DNA of 64,000 nucleotides from Haematobacter massiliensis (GTDB lineage Bacteria; Pseudomonadota; Alphaproteobacteria; Rhodobacterales; Rhodobacteraceae), in assembly GCF_000740795.1 (NCBI RefSeq), contig NZ_JGYG01000004.1:1-64000 (forward strand). The letters run 5' to 3'. This document shows, piece by piece, positions 46,192 through 54,971 of this stretch. Both the position numbers and the translations under genes were made by a program. Position 1 is the first letter of the stretch, and each line of letters begins with the position of its first letter. Under the pieces are notes generated by a model. The model ran no database searches and was not told the DNA's origin. It saw nothing but the letters and a program-made list of their open reading frames with translations.

Positions 46192-47508
46192 ATGCCATCT
46201 ATGTTCACTCATGAGGATCTGGCCGCCCTTCAGGCGCAGTCGCTGAAGATGCAGGGGCACATTCGCCGCCAGACCTTCTCTCCCGAGCATGAGAAGACAC
46301 TCCGCCGCTTCTCCAGCTGGGAGGTGTCGGAGCTGATCTTTCGCATCAATCAGTCCACCTTCCGGGGCAGGCTCGCCCAGGACCCCGACCTTCCCGGCGG
46401 GGAAGTTGAGGAGGATGGCCGGCAGCGCTGGTTCTCGCTGGCGGAGATCAACGAGCTGCGGCGCAAGATGAAGGTGAACCGCGCCTCGCTGATGCCCCGG
46501 CGGCCGGTGCGCAAGCGGGCGATCCGGGTTGCGATCTCCAACTTCAAGGGGGGCGCGGGCAAGTCCACCGTGGCGCTGCATATGGCGCATGCCGCCGCTC
46601 TCGATGGCTACCGCGTGCTGGTCATCGACTTCGATCCGCAGGCGACGCTCACCCATTCGATGGGCCTGCATGACGTGAGCGAGGAGCTGACCGTCTGGGG
46701 GATCATCGCTCGCGATCTCGTGCATGAGACGGAGCGGATGAACGCCGCGCCGCGTGCCGCTGAAACAGGAACCGCCCTGCCCCAACGCCGCCTGCCCTCT
46801 TCGGTGCGCGATCTGGGCATGGGTGATCTCCGCATCGGAGACTTCATCAAGCCGACGGCCTGGCCGACGATCGACATCGTCCCCTCCTGCGCCAATGCCG
46901 CCTTCGTGGAGTTCGCGTCCGCCCAGTACCGGCACCTCAATCCCGACTGGTCCTTCTTCGCGGCCGTCTCCCGCTATCTGGATGCGCTGCCCAACGAAGC
47001 CTATGACCTCATCATCTTCGACTGCCCGCCGGCGATCGGGTATCAGTCGATGAACGCGGTGTTCGCGGCCGACGTGCTCTATATCCCCTCCGGGCCGGGG
47101 TACTGGGAATACGACTCGACAACGTCTTTCATCGGTCAGCTGGCAGAAGCGCTGGCGGATCTGGCGACCGGCTTCGACGGCACCTTCCCTGCGGGGAAGA
47201 TCGGCCTTCCCAAGGCCTTTCTCGACCTGCGCTTCCTCATGACCCGCTACGAGCCGAACAACGAGCTGCATCGCGCCATGTATCAGGCGTTCCGCAAGGT
47301 CTTCGGCGATACCGTCGCGCGGGAGCCGATAGAGATGACGCGGGCGGTGGAGCAATCCGGCCGCTTCCTCTCCTCCGTCTATGAGATAGACTACCGCTCG
47401 ATGACACGGGAGACGTGGCGCCGGGCGCGGACGTCCTTTGACCGTGCCTATGAGGAGTTCAAGGACTGCTTCCTGAATGCCTGGGACAAGCTGGAGGACG
47501 CGGAATGA
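46192..47508 (+). CDS. parA: Plasmid partition ATPase ParA (RepA type)
   Basis: The 438-residue protein has an N-terminal DNA-binding extension of about 110 residues, the deviant Walker A motif KGGAGKST at residues 119-126, VIDFDPQATLTHSMGL, the Walker B aspartate in YDLIIFDCPPAIGYQS and a conserved C-terminal helical part. Large type Ia ParA proteins of this kind partition low-copy alphaproteobacterial replicons and repress their own operon. Its stop overlaps the parB start by 4 bases (ATGA). An in-frame ATG three codons on is an alternative start. No strong ribosome binding site is seen before either. Confidence 0.93.
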   Translation: MPSMFTHEDLAALQAQSLKMQGHIRRQTFSPEHEKTLRRFSSWEVSELIFRINQSTFRGRLAQDPDLPGGEVEEDGRQRWFSLAEINELRRKMKVNRASLMPRRPVRKRAIRVAISNFKGGAGKSTVALHMAHAAALDGYRVLVIDFDPQATLTHSMGLHDVSEELTVWGIIARDLVHETERMNAAPRAAETGTALPQRRLPSSVRDLGMGDLRIGDFIKPTAWPTIDIVPSCANAAFVEFASAQYRHLNPDWSFFAAVSRYLDALPNEAYDLIIFDCPPAIGYQSMNAVFAADVLYIPSGPGYWEYDSTTSFIGQLAEALADLATGFDGTFPAGKIGLPKAFLDLRFLMTRYEPNNELHRAMYQAFRKVFGDTVAREPIEMTRAVEQSGRFLSSVYEIDYRSMTRETWRRARTSFDRAYEEFKDCFLNAWDKLEDAE

Positions 47509-48635
47509 AGAAGCGCCGCATCTTTGATATCGACCTCCCCGATGAGGAAGCTCCGGGCTTCCCCGCGGGGAAGGAACGCGACCCGAAGCCCGGGGCAGGG
47601 GAGGGCGATCGGAGCGACGCGGCGCGCCGCTCGCCGATGGCCGCGGCAATCACCGAGAACGCTGGCGCGCTACGCGAGCGCCGGGTGATCGAAGAGAAGA
47701 TCCGGGCCGAGAATGATGCGCTGGCGGAGGAGCATGTCCGGCTGAAGAAGCTCGGCTTGATTGTCGACACCATCCCGCTTGATGAGATCGACGCCACGAA
47801 GCTGATGCGGGACCGCGCCCGCGGAGATGACCCGGAACTGGAGGAGTTGATTGCCTCTCTGCGCGACATTGGTCTCTCCAACCCCATTCGTGTGGAGCGG
47901 CGGGCAGACGGGCGCTACGAGCTCATTCAGGGCCACAGGCGGTGGACGGCGTTCAAACGGCTGCTGGAAGAGACGGGCGACAGCGAGCGCTGGGGGCGGA
48001 TCCCTGCGGGCATCTCTGCCCAGGGGGAGGAGCTTGAGCGTCTTTATCGGCGCATGGTCGATGAGAACCTTGTCCGGAAGGACATATCCTTTGCCGAGAT
48101 GGCGATGGTTGCCCTGCATTATGCGGCCGATCCCGGGACGGCGGAGACGGACCCTGACAAGGCAGTCGCGGAGCTGTTTCACTCTGCGGGCTACCAGAAG
48201 CGCAGTTATATCCGGCAGTTCATCCGGCTCATGTCGCGCCTTGGCGATGATCTGATCCATGCGCGGCACATCCCGAGGGCGCTGGGGCTGAAGCTCGCCA
48301 CCGTTCTGGATGAGCGTCCCGAGCTTGTCGCCCAGATACGGAGCAGCCTGGAGAACTGGGACAACCGATCCGTTTCCGACGAGCTGGAGGTGCTGCGCAA
48401 CATAGCCGGGGAGGGGGTGGACAATGGTGAGGCGCCGGTGAGCAGCCGGACAGCTTCGGCGCAAGGCCCGGCGGGAAGGGCGAAGACCACGTTCCAACTG
48501 ACCTCACGGCTTGGGGTGGCGAAGTGCATGGCGGCGAACGGCCGGCTGGAGATCAAGCTGCCACGGGACTTTTCCTCGCTCGACCGGCGGAAGCTGCAGG
48601 CAGCCGTGGCGCGGATGCTCGATGAGTTGTCATGA
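47505..48635 (+). CDS. parB: Plasmid partition protein ParB (RepB type)
   Basis: The 376-residue protein has an N-terminal region for ParA contact, then the ParB nuclease-like domain (VDTIPLDEIDAT, SLRDIGLSNPIRVERRADGRYELIQGHRRWTAFKRL). The helix-turn-helix part follows (RKDISFAEMAMVALHYA, GYQKRSYIRQFIRLMSRLGDDLIHARHIPRALG), and the C-terminal domain is specific to RepB-type plasmid proteins. It binds the centromere-like parS site and couples it to ParA. The likely site is the palindrome 74 bases after its stop. Confidence 0.92.
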   Translation: MKKRRIFDIDLPDEEAPGFPAGKERDPKPGAGEGDRSDAARRSPMAAAITENAGALRERRVIEEKIRAENDALAEEHVRLKKLGLIVDTIPLDEIDATKLMRDRARGDDPELEELIASLRDIGLSNPIRVERRADGRYELIQGHRRWTAFKRLLEETGDSERWGRIPAGISAQGEELERLYRRMVDENLVRKDISFAEMAMVALHYAADPGTAETDPDKAVAELFHSAGYQKRSYIRQFIRLMSRLGDDLIHARHIPRALGLKLATVLDERPELVAQIRSSLENWDNRSVSDELEVLRNIAGEGVDNGEAPVSSRTASAQGPAGRAKTTFQLTSRLGVAKCMAANGRLEIKLPRDFSSLDRRKLQAAVARMLDELS

Positions 48636-48708
48636 TCTTCCCCGGGGGGAAGGTGGTTGGGCTTGCTTCCCGCCACCTTTTCACGCCGGAATGCAGGCTG
48701 GCATGGAG

Positions 48709-48733
48709 TACCGATAAGCGCAACTTATCGGTA
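48709..48733. repeat. 25-base palindrome after parB, candidate parS
   Basis: TACCGATAAG (48709-48718) and CTTATCGGTA (48724-48733) form a perfect 10-bp inverted repeat around CGCAA. There is no T run after it, so a DNA-binding site is at least as likely as a terminator. It is the longest perfect dyad near the partition genes. Confidence 0.55.
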
Positions 48734-48797
48734 GTAACGAGGGTAACAACGTAAACCGTGTGTAGTGCGCATAATGGGATAATAATGCGCCTAATGG
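48734..48797. repeat. Short direct repeats downstream of the candidate parS
   Basis: TGCGCATAATGG (48766-48777) and TGCGCCTAATGG (48786-48797) are 12-base direct repeats with one difference, 20 bases apart. They overlap a GCGCAT/ATGCGC dyad. GTAAC-like strings sit at 48734-48752. AACGTAAA at 48748-48755 is the inverse of TTTACGTT at 46174-46181 before parA. The set looks like an incompatibility or partition element. Confidence 0.5.
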
Positions 48798-49597
48798 AGA
48801 TCATCCAGCGCTGAAAATATACCCGCAGAAACTGGCATGGCAGGCCGAACCGGAGCACCACATGCCTTGAGGCAGGGTGTGTTGTGATGGAGACAGGTGA
48901 TGGCCGCGTGCTCCAGCATCAGAATGCCGCCCCCGGCGCCTATCACCATCGCGGTCACCACAAACCGGTGACGCGCGCGCTCCGGCGCCAGAACTTCGCG
49001 GCGCCTGCCGGGAGACGACGGTTACTGCACTGGTGAAACCGCGATCAGGGCAAAGCCATCGGTTGACCGAGGGATAATCTGGGGATGCCGGGGGCGGAGT
49101 TGCCCCGAATCGATCCGGGGAAAGGAACCCGTTTGCGGCGCGCCAACCTTCTCGGGGCGGATCGTTGCTGCGCGCAAGCGCGTGACCGGCCGACGACGGC
49201 CAACGGGCGCATCGGATCAGAACCGCATTTCACTTTCCGTCCTTCGTCGCCGCGCGGATCAGGCTACCCCATGCGTTGCATGCCTCCGCTCTCCCGCTGC
49301 CCCCGTATCACCACCCAAAGGGCGTCGATCGCGGCGGGCGGTATCCGGCCGACATGCCGGAACAATTCCCGATCATGGTAGAGGGGCATCGAGGACCGAG
49401 GCTTGCTGAAAGTCGCAGATCGAGACGCCTCGCTGGCCCCCGCACGTCATTCCGAAGACGTTGCGGTTGAGAGCTGGATCGTCGCCGGTGGCCACGGGTA
49501 ACGACCGGGAGCCGAGATTCCGGCCGGATCGTCGTCACGACGTCACAAAGCCGGTCTATTCCCGCCGCACGACCGAGCACACGCGCCAGGAGACGAT
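48798..49597. other. Intergenic region without a recognised gene
   Basis: About 800 bases between the partition module and the PhoX-like gene. A minus-strand frame at about 48805-49015 is open and partly hydrophobic (FVVTAMVIGAGGGILMLEHA) but has no clear start. I see no other element. Confidence 0.45.
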
Positions 49598-51580
49598 ATG
49601 ACCGAGCTCAGCCAAAGCCAGATGTTCCGCACTTCGAAGCTGGAGGAGGCGGATGGTCCCGGCCTGAACCCCACCCAGAACCGGACGATGGGCGACATCA
49701 TCGCCGCCCGCTTCTCGCGCCGCAGCTTCATGAAAGGGTCCATGGCGCTTTCGGCCATCGCCGCGACCGTGTCGCCGGTGGCGCTGCTGGCCGCCGATGA
49801 GGCCCGCGCCGGCACGACGGGTTCCGCGTTCAACTTTCCCGAGGTCGAGGCCGGCGTCGATGCCGACCACCACGTCGCCGACGGCTACGATGCCGATATC
49901 CTGCTCCGCTGGGGTGACAAGGTGTTTGCCGACGCTCCGGACTTCGATCCGACCCGGCAGAGCGAGACGGCGCAGGAGCGTCAGTTCGGCTACAACAACG
50001 ACTTCGTGGGGTTCATCCCGCTGGACGGAGCTTCCGATCGCGGCCTGCTGGTCGTGAACCACGAATACACCAACGAACACCTCATGTTCCCGGGCGTCGT
50101 CACTATCGCCGAGGGCAAGGTGAAGGTTACGCCCGCGACCCAGGAGCGCGTGAATATCGAGATGGCCGCCCATGGCGGCACGATCATCGAGATCCGCAAG
50201 CAGGACGGCAAATGGCGCCCGGTGCTGGACGCGCCGCTGAACCGCCGCATCACCGCCAAGACCGAAATGCGCCTGTCGGGCCCGGTGGCAGGGACCGACC
50301 GGGTGAAAACCTCCGAAGATGCCAGCGGGACGCGGGTCTTCGGGACGATCAACAACTGCGCCGGCGGCGTGACGCCGTGGGGCACGTACATCATGGCCGA
50401 GGAGAACATCCACGGCTACTTCCTGGGGGAATTGCCCGCGGGCCATCCCGAGGCGGAGAACTACAAGCGCCTTGGCGTGCCTGCGGGCGACTATGATTGG
50501 GGCAAGTTCCACAAACGCTTCGACATCGCGCAAGAGCCCAATGAGCCGAACCGCTTCGGCTGGGTGGTCGAGGTCGACGTGATGGACCCGAACTCCGTGC
50601 CGAAGAAGCGCACGGCGCTTGGCCGCTTCAAGCACGAGGGTGCGGAAAGTGTCGTGGCCGCAGACGGCCGGGTCGTGTTCTACCTCGGTGACGACGAACG
50701 CTTCGACTACGTCTACAAGTTCGTGACCGCGGGCCGGTACAACCCGAAGGACCGCGCCGCGAACCTCGACCTTCTGGATGAGGGCACGCTCTACGTTGCG
50801 CGCTTCGACGAGGGCGGGGGGATGGAATGGCTGCCGCTGATCCATGGCCAGGGCCCGCTGACGGCAGCGAACGGATTTGCCTCGCAGGCCGATGTGCTGA
50901 TCGAGACCCGCCGGGCCGCCGACCTTCTGGGCGCGACGCCGATGGACCGGCCGGAGGATATCCAGCCGAACCCGGCGACGGGCCGCGCCTATGTCATGCT
51001 CACCAACAACACGCGCCGGAAGGAGGCGAACGCCGCCAACCCGCGCCTGAACAACGCCTTCGGCCATATCGTCGAGATCATCGAGGCGGAAGGCGATTTC
51101 ACCGCGACGACGGGGCAGTGGGAAATCCTGGTGCAATGCGGGGATCCCTCCGTGGCCGAAGTCGGTGCGACCTTCTCCACCGAGACGACGAAGAACGGCT
51201 GGTTCGGCATGCCTGACAACGCCGCGATCGACGCGGACGGGCGGCTCTGGGTCTCTACCGACGGCAACTCCATGAAGGGCACCGGGCGGACGGACGGGCT
51301 CTGGGCGGTCGATACCGAAGGGCAGGCGCGCGGCACCTCGCGGCTCTTCTATCGCGTTCCGGTGGGCGCCGAGATGTGCGGCCCGTGCCCGACCGAAGAC
51401 ATGACCACGATGTTCGTGGCCGTGCAGCATCCCGGTGACGGCGGCGACGATTGGGAAGGCCATGGCCGCCCGTCGTACTACGAAGACCTCTCCACCCGCT
51501 GGCCCGACTTCCGCGATGACATGCCGGTGCGTCCGGCGGTCGTTGCGATCACCAAGCGCGGCGGCGGCCGGATCGGCTGA
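49598..51580 (+). CDS. PhoX-family (DUF839) exported phosphatase-like protein
   Basis: The 660-residue protein has a twin-arginine signal (ARFSRRSFMKGSMALSAIAATVSPVALLA) about 35 residues in, which is the usual place for PhoX proteins. The DUF839 fold follows: YNNDFVGFIPLDGASDRGLLVVNHEYTNEHLMFPG, NNCAGGVTPWGTYIMAEENIHGYF, RFKHEGAESVVAADGRVVFYLGDDERFDYVYKF and a late RPEDIQPNPATGRAYVMLTNN. PhoX enzymes are calcium- and iron-dependent periplasmic phosphatases. Whether this paralogue is a phosphatase is inferred. An AGGAGA sequence precedes the ATG. The gene stands alone, convergent with an aminotransferase gene. Confidence 0.9.
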   Translation: MTELSQSQMFRTSKLEEADGPGLNPTQNRTMGDIIAARFSRRSFMKGSMALSAIAATVSPVALLAADEARAGTTGSAFNFPEVEAGVDADHHVADGYDADILLRWGDKVFADAPDFDPTRQSETAQERQFGYNNDFVGFIPLDGASDRGLLVVNHEYTNEHLMFPGVVTIAEGKVKVTPATQERVNIEMAAHGGTIIEIRKQDGKWRPVLDAPLNRRITAKTEMRLSGPVAGTDRVKTSEDASGTRVFGTINNCAGGVTPWGTYIMAEENIHGYFLGELPAGHPEAENYKRLGVPAGDYDWGKFHKRFDIAQEPNEPNRFGWVVEVDVMDPNSVPKKRTALGRFKHEGAESVVAADGRVVFYLGDDERFDYVYKFVTAGRYNPKDRAANLDLLDEGTLYVARFDEGGGMEWLPLIHGQGPLTAANGFASQADVLIETRRAADLLGATPMDRPEDIQPNPATGRAYVMLTNNTRRKEANAANPRLNNAFGHIVEIIEAEGDFTATTGQWEILVQCGDPSVAEVGATFSTETTKNGWFGMPDNAAIDADGRLWVSTDGNSMKGTGRTDGLWAVDTEGQARGTSRLFYRVPVGAEMCGPCPTEDMTTMFVAVQHPGDGGDDWEGHGRPSYYEDLSTRWPDFRDDMPVRPAVVAITKRGGGRIG

Positions 51581-51601
51581 GCCGGTTTTCGGGAGATGAC
51601 G

Positions 51602-51627
51602 GCGCGGCGGGGGAAGTTCCGCCGCGC
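51602..51627. terminator. Hairpin between convergent phoX-like and aminotransferase genes
   Basis: GCGCGGCGG (51602-51610) pairs with CCGCCGCGC (51619-51627) around an 8-base loop. It lies between two convergent stops and has no T run. Confidence 0.5.
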
Positions 51628-51659
51628 TGTGGTTCCGGTGCGGATCGGGTGACTTCCGG

Positions 51660-52778
51660 TCACTGGCGGGCGAGGAAGGCCGACACGCGTGCAAGGCCGG
51701 CTTTCAGGATCTCGGGATTGTTCGCATAGCCGATCCGCACATAGCCTTCCATTCCGAAGGCGGATCCGGGTGTGAACATCACGCCCGTCTCTTCGATCAG
51801 CGCGACGCAGAAGTCGCGGGATGGCATCGGCAGATCGTAGCGAATGAACGCGGTTGTGCCCGATCTCGGTCTGACCCAGGACAGTCGCGGCTCTGTCTCG
51901 ATCCATTCGGCCAGAATGGCGAGATTGCCGCGCGTGATGTGCTGCGACCGGCCAAGCACGCGGTCGCGGTTTTCCAGCGCAAGCGTGGCGAAATGATCGT
52001 CGATGACACCCACGCTGATCGTGTCGTAGTCGCGGTGGATCATCACCTCCTCGATCACGGCGCGGGGGGCCGCGATCCACCCGAGCCGAAGTCCGGCAAG
52101 GCTGTAGGCCTTGGACATTCCCGCCGTGCTGATGCCTTTCTCGTAGATGTCGGCCATGGAGGCGGTCATCCCCGATCCCTCCTGATCGGTGCCGCGATAG
52201 ACCTCGTCGCAGAGCACCCAGGCGTCGACAGTGCGGGCGATTGCGGCGATCTCCTCCAGCATCGGGCGCGGGATGAGCGCCCCGGTCGGGTTGTTGGGGT
52301 TGGTAAGCGCGATCATCTTCGTGCCGGGCACCACCAGCTGCCGCAGAAGGTCCAGGTCAGGCAGCCAGCCGTTCTCCTCGCGCAGGTGCAGCAGATGTAC
52401 GTCGGCGCCAATGCTCTCAGGTATCGAATAGTGCTGCTGGTAGGTGGGTACGACGGAAACCACGCGATCGCGGCGGTCGACAAGTGATCGGTGTATGAGC
52501 ATGTTCGCGCCGATCGTGCCGTGGGTCACGATCACGTTGTCGGGCGCCTGCTTGTCGTAAAGCGCGCTGATCGCCTCGCGCAGCCGCATCGATCCGTCGA
52601 TGGCGCCATAGGTCATCTTCAAGGGCAACAGCGCGGACAGGTCGGTCGCATTTTGCCCTGTCAGGTCAAGAAGCTCCGCGATCGTCAGGCTCTCGACACA
52701 GGTTTCCGCAAGATTGAGATCACATTTCGTCTCCCATTCATTCATCCAGATTTCGACACGGAAAGGTTCGATCTTCAT
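51660..52778 (-). CDS. Class I/II pyridoxal-phosphate aminotransferase
   Basis: The 372-residue protein shows the fold type I pattern: MTYGAIDGSMRLREAISALY, the NPNNPTG motif in MIALTNPNNPTGALIP, DAWVLCDEVYRG and the cofactor lysine in ISTAGMSKAYSLAGLRLGW. The N-terminus MKIEPFRVEIWMNEWETKCDLNLAETC is shared with a distinct subgroup of unassigned aminotransferases that also includes capreomycidine synthase-like enzymes. I chose the ATG at 52778 with GAGGTGA upstream. There is no neighbour that points to a substrate. Confidence 0.87.
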   Translation of the reverse strand: MKIEPFRVEIWMNEWETKCDLNLAETCVESLTIAELLDLTGQNATDLSALLPLKMTYGAIDGSMRLREAISALYDKQAPDNVIVTHGTIGANMLIHRSLVDRRDRVVSVVPTYQQHYSIPESIGADVHLLHLREENGWLPDLDLLRQLVVPGTKMIALTNPNNPTGALIPRPMLEEIAAIARTVDAWVLCDEVYRGTDQEGSGMTASMADIYEKGISTAGMSKAYSLAGLRLGWIAAPRAVIEEVMIHRDYDTISVGVIDDHFATLALENRDRVLGRSQHITRGNLAILAEWIETEPRLSWVRPRSGTTAFIRYDLPMPSRDFCVALIEETGVMFTPGSAFGMEGYVRIGYANNPEILKAGLARVSAFLARQ

Positions 52779-53418
52779 CTGCTTCACCTCGTACGGAAGA
52801 ATGTCCTGTCGCTGCAGGAGGGGCACCGCCCACAGTGGTCGCCACAGCGATGCCCCGATCCGGGTCGGCGTGCAACCTTTTCAGCCGCGGTTCCGGAGGG
52901 TTTCCATGCCTCGTGAGGGATGCATGAAGGGAGGATGCTCCGCATGGCATCGGATGGCGGAACGACAGGCTGCGGATGGCAGAACGACAGGGGGGGCGAC
53001 GCTTCCCCTTCTTCCGCCCCGAACGCGTTGTATGGCGGCGACCTGCTCGCCGAACACGCGTGCGCCAAGCGTGCAAGGCTTCGCCCGATGGGTCGAAGCA
53101 GCCTTTCCCTTCGCCGCCGCGCGCCATTCCAGATCGGCCAGGGGCATTCACACCGGCCGCTGGACCATGATCCGGGTGAAGACCCCGGACATAGGCGTCT
53201 CCGGCAACGACGCTACGGCCATCGCGGCATCGACGGCCGTCCGGCTTTGGTTGCGCCCGAGTTTTGATGCTGTGTCTCAGCTTGCGGGAGAAGCCGGGGA
53301 ACGGGGGCCGGCGGATGGAGATCTGCCCCGCGGCCGTCGCGCGTCGGATGCCCGGCGGTGGGCATCCGAGACCTGTGGGAGATCATGCAGGGGCCAGATA
53401 TGGCAGCGCGCGCGGGGC
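52779..53418. other. Intergenic region with a 19-base tandem duplication and a hairpin
   Basis: No gene is recognised in 640 bases. Two 19-base copies with one difference (52951-52969 and 52973-52991) repeat at a 22-base step. A perfect hairpin, TCGGATGCCC/GGGCATCCGA with a 6-base loop (53344-53369), lies 50 bases after the stop of the SsuB-type gene and may end its operon, although no T run follows. Confidence 0.5.
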
Positions 53419-54204
53419 CTAGATGCCGTGCAGCCGGGCGGAGATCCGCTGGCGCAGCGCGACGAAGGCCGGATCCTCCCGCCGCCGGGGGCGGGGCAGG
53501 GGCACGGCGACCTCCTGCCCGATGCGCCCCGGCCGGGGCTCCATGATGACCACGCGGGAGGCCAGCACCAGCGCCTCCTCAACATCATGAGTGATGAGCA
53601 CGACGGTGGAGCTTTCCCGTTCCCAGATCGCCAGAAGCTCCTCCTGCAGCCGCGCGCGGGTCAGGCTGTCCAGCGCGCCCAGGGGTTCGTCCAGCAGCAG
53701 CACCGGCGGGCGCGGCGCCAGCGCACGCGCGATGGCCGCGCGCTGCGACATGCCGCCGGAGAGTTGATGCGGCAGCGCGGCCTCGAACCCGCGCAGCCCG
53801 ACGAGCGCGATCAGCTCCGCCACCCGTGCGGTCTTCTCCGCCTCCGGCCCCGGCAGGGAGCGCAGCGCCAGCGCGATGTTGCGCTCCACGCTCAGCCAGG
53901 GCAGCAGGCGGTGGTCCTGAAAGACGATACCGCGGTCCAGCCCCGGCCCGGCCAGCGCCGCGCCATCCAGCGTGATATGTCCGGCATCGGGCCGGTCCAG
54001 CCCCGCGATCAGCCGCAGAAGCGTGGATTTCCCGCAGCCGGAGGGGCCGACGATGGCCAGGAACTCCCCCGCCGCGACGGTGAGCGACACGTCGCGCAGC
54101 GCCTGCACCTCGCGCCCGCCGGCGCGGAAGCTGCGGCTGACGCCGTGCAGGGCGACTTCGCCCGCAGCGGTGCGGGGACGGGGAAGGGTCAGCGTGTCTG
54201 CCAT
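53419..54204 (-). CDS. Nitrate/sulfonate-type ABC transporter ATP-binding protein (SsuB/TauB type)
   Basis: The 261-residue ATPase has Walker A GPSGCGKSTLLRLIAGLD, the Q-loop FQDHRLLPWLSVERNIALAL typical of SsuB/TauB/NrtD, signature LSGGMSQRAAIARAL, Walker B VLLLDEPLGALD and VVLITHDVEEALVLA. It overlaps the upstream permease gene by 16 bases. It is the last gene of a four-gene importer set. The family moves taurine, sulfonates, nitrate, aromatic acids or thiamine precursors, so the cargo cannot be named. Confidence 0.93.
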   Translation of the reverse strand: MADTLTLPRPRTAAGEVALHGVSRSFRAGGREVQALRDVSLTVAAGEFLAIVGPSGCGKSTLLRLIAGLDRPDAGHITLDGAALAGPGLDRGIVFQDHRLLPWLSVERNIALALRSLPGPEAEKTARVAELIALVGLRGFEAALPHQLSGGMSQRAAIARALAPRPPVLLLDEPLGALDSLTRARLQEELLAIWERESSTVVLITHDVEEALVLASRVVIMEPRPGRIGQEVAVPLPRPRRREDPAFVALRQRISARLHGI

Positions 54205-54971
54205 GGGACCACCTTGTGCGACAGGGAAACGATGAGCCGGTCGAGCGACACCCCGATCAGCGACAGCGCCAGCACGCCGAGCAGCACCCGGTCCATCCGA
54301 GCATATTCCCGCGCGGCGGCCAGATAGGCACCGATCCCGTCGCCCATGCCGTTGATATAGCCGGTGCCGATCAGATATTCCGCCCCGAAGGTGCCGTGCC
54401 AGGCGACGTTCATGGAAAGCTCCACCCCCGCGAGGATGGAGGGCAGCGCCGCGGGCAGCACGATGGTGGTGAGACGCGCGCGGGGCGAAAGCTCCAGCGC
54501 CCGGCCCAACTCGCGCCAGCCCTGCGGCACGTTCTGGCAGCCGGCCTGCGCCGCCAGCGCCATGGGAAAGAAGGCGCCGAGCGCGATGAGCGTGATCTTC
54601 ATCGCCTCGCCATTGCCGAGCCAGGCGGAAAGGAGCGGGATCCAGGCAAAGAGCGCGATCTGCCGCAGGCTGGCGATGCTGGGGTCGAAAAGCCCCCGCG
54701 CCACCCCCGACGTGCCGAGCGCCACACCCGCCAGCAGCCCCGCCGCCCCGCCGATGGCCCAGCCGGTCAGCGCGCGCGCCAGCGTCGCGGCGGTGGCGCC
54801 GGGCAGGCTGCCGTCGGCCATGTCGGCGGCGAAGGTCTCCGCCACCCGGGCGGGGGAGACGAAGAGCCGCGCATTGGTCAGCCCCGCCGCATCCAGCCCC
54901 GCCCAGAGCGCGATCAGCGCCGCGGGCAGCAGGAGCGCCTTCCAGAACCGGTGGGAAATCTCGGTGGTCAT
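54189..54971 (-). CDS. ABC transporter permease, SsuC/TauC type (second)
   Basis: The 260-residue membrane protein has about six helices and the loop GWRELGRALELSPRARLTTIVLPAALPSILAGVELSMNVAW, the EAA region of this family. It differs clearly from the preceding permease, so the transporter channel is a heterodimer. That is unusual, because SsuBC-type importers normally use one permease as a homodimer. It overlaps the first permease by 4 bases. Confidence 0.92.
   Translation of the reverse strand: MTTEISHRFWKALLLPAALIALWAGLDAAGLTNARLFVSPARVAETFAADMADGSLPGATAATLARALTGWAIGGAAGLLAGVALGTSGVARGLFDPSIASLRQIALFAWIPLLSAWLGNGEAMKITLIALGAFFPMALAAQAGCQNVPQGWRELGRALELSPRARLTTIVLPAALPSILAGVELSMNVAWHGTFGAEYLIGTGYINGMGDGIGAYLAAAREYARMDRVLLGVLALSLIGVSLDRLIVSLSHKVVPWQTR

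Noticed and set aside
48805-49015. Possible small membrane protein on the minus strand
   Set aside because: It is open and partly hydrophobic but has no clear start codon with a ribosome binding site, and no recognised relatives.
49520-49560. Pho box before the PhoX-like gene
   Set aside because: CGTCAC strings repeat at an 8-base step, not 11, and match the consensus poorly.
49556-51694. 712-codon minus-strand frame opposite the PhoX-like gene
   Set aside because: It overlaps a gene with a clear signal peptide and family motifs. The antisense product has none.
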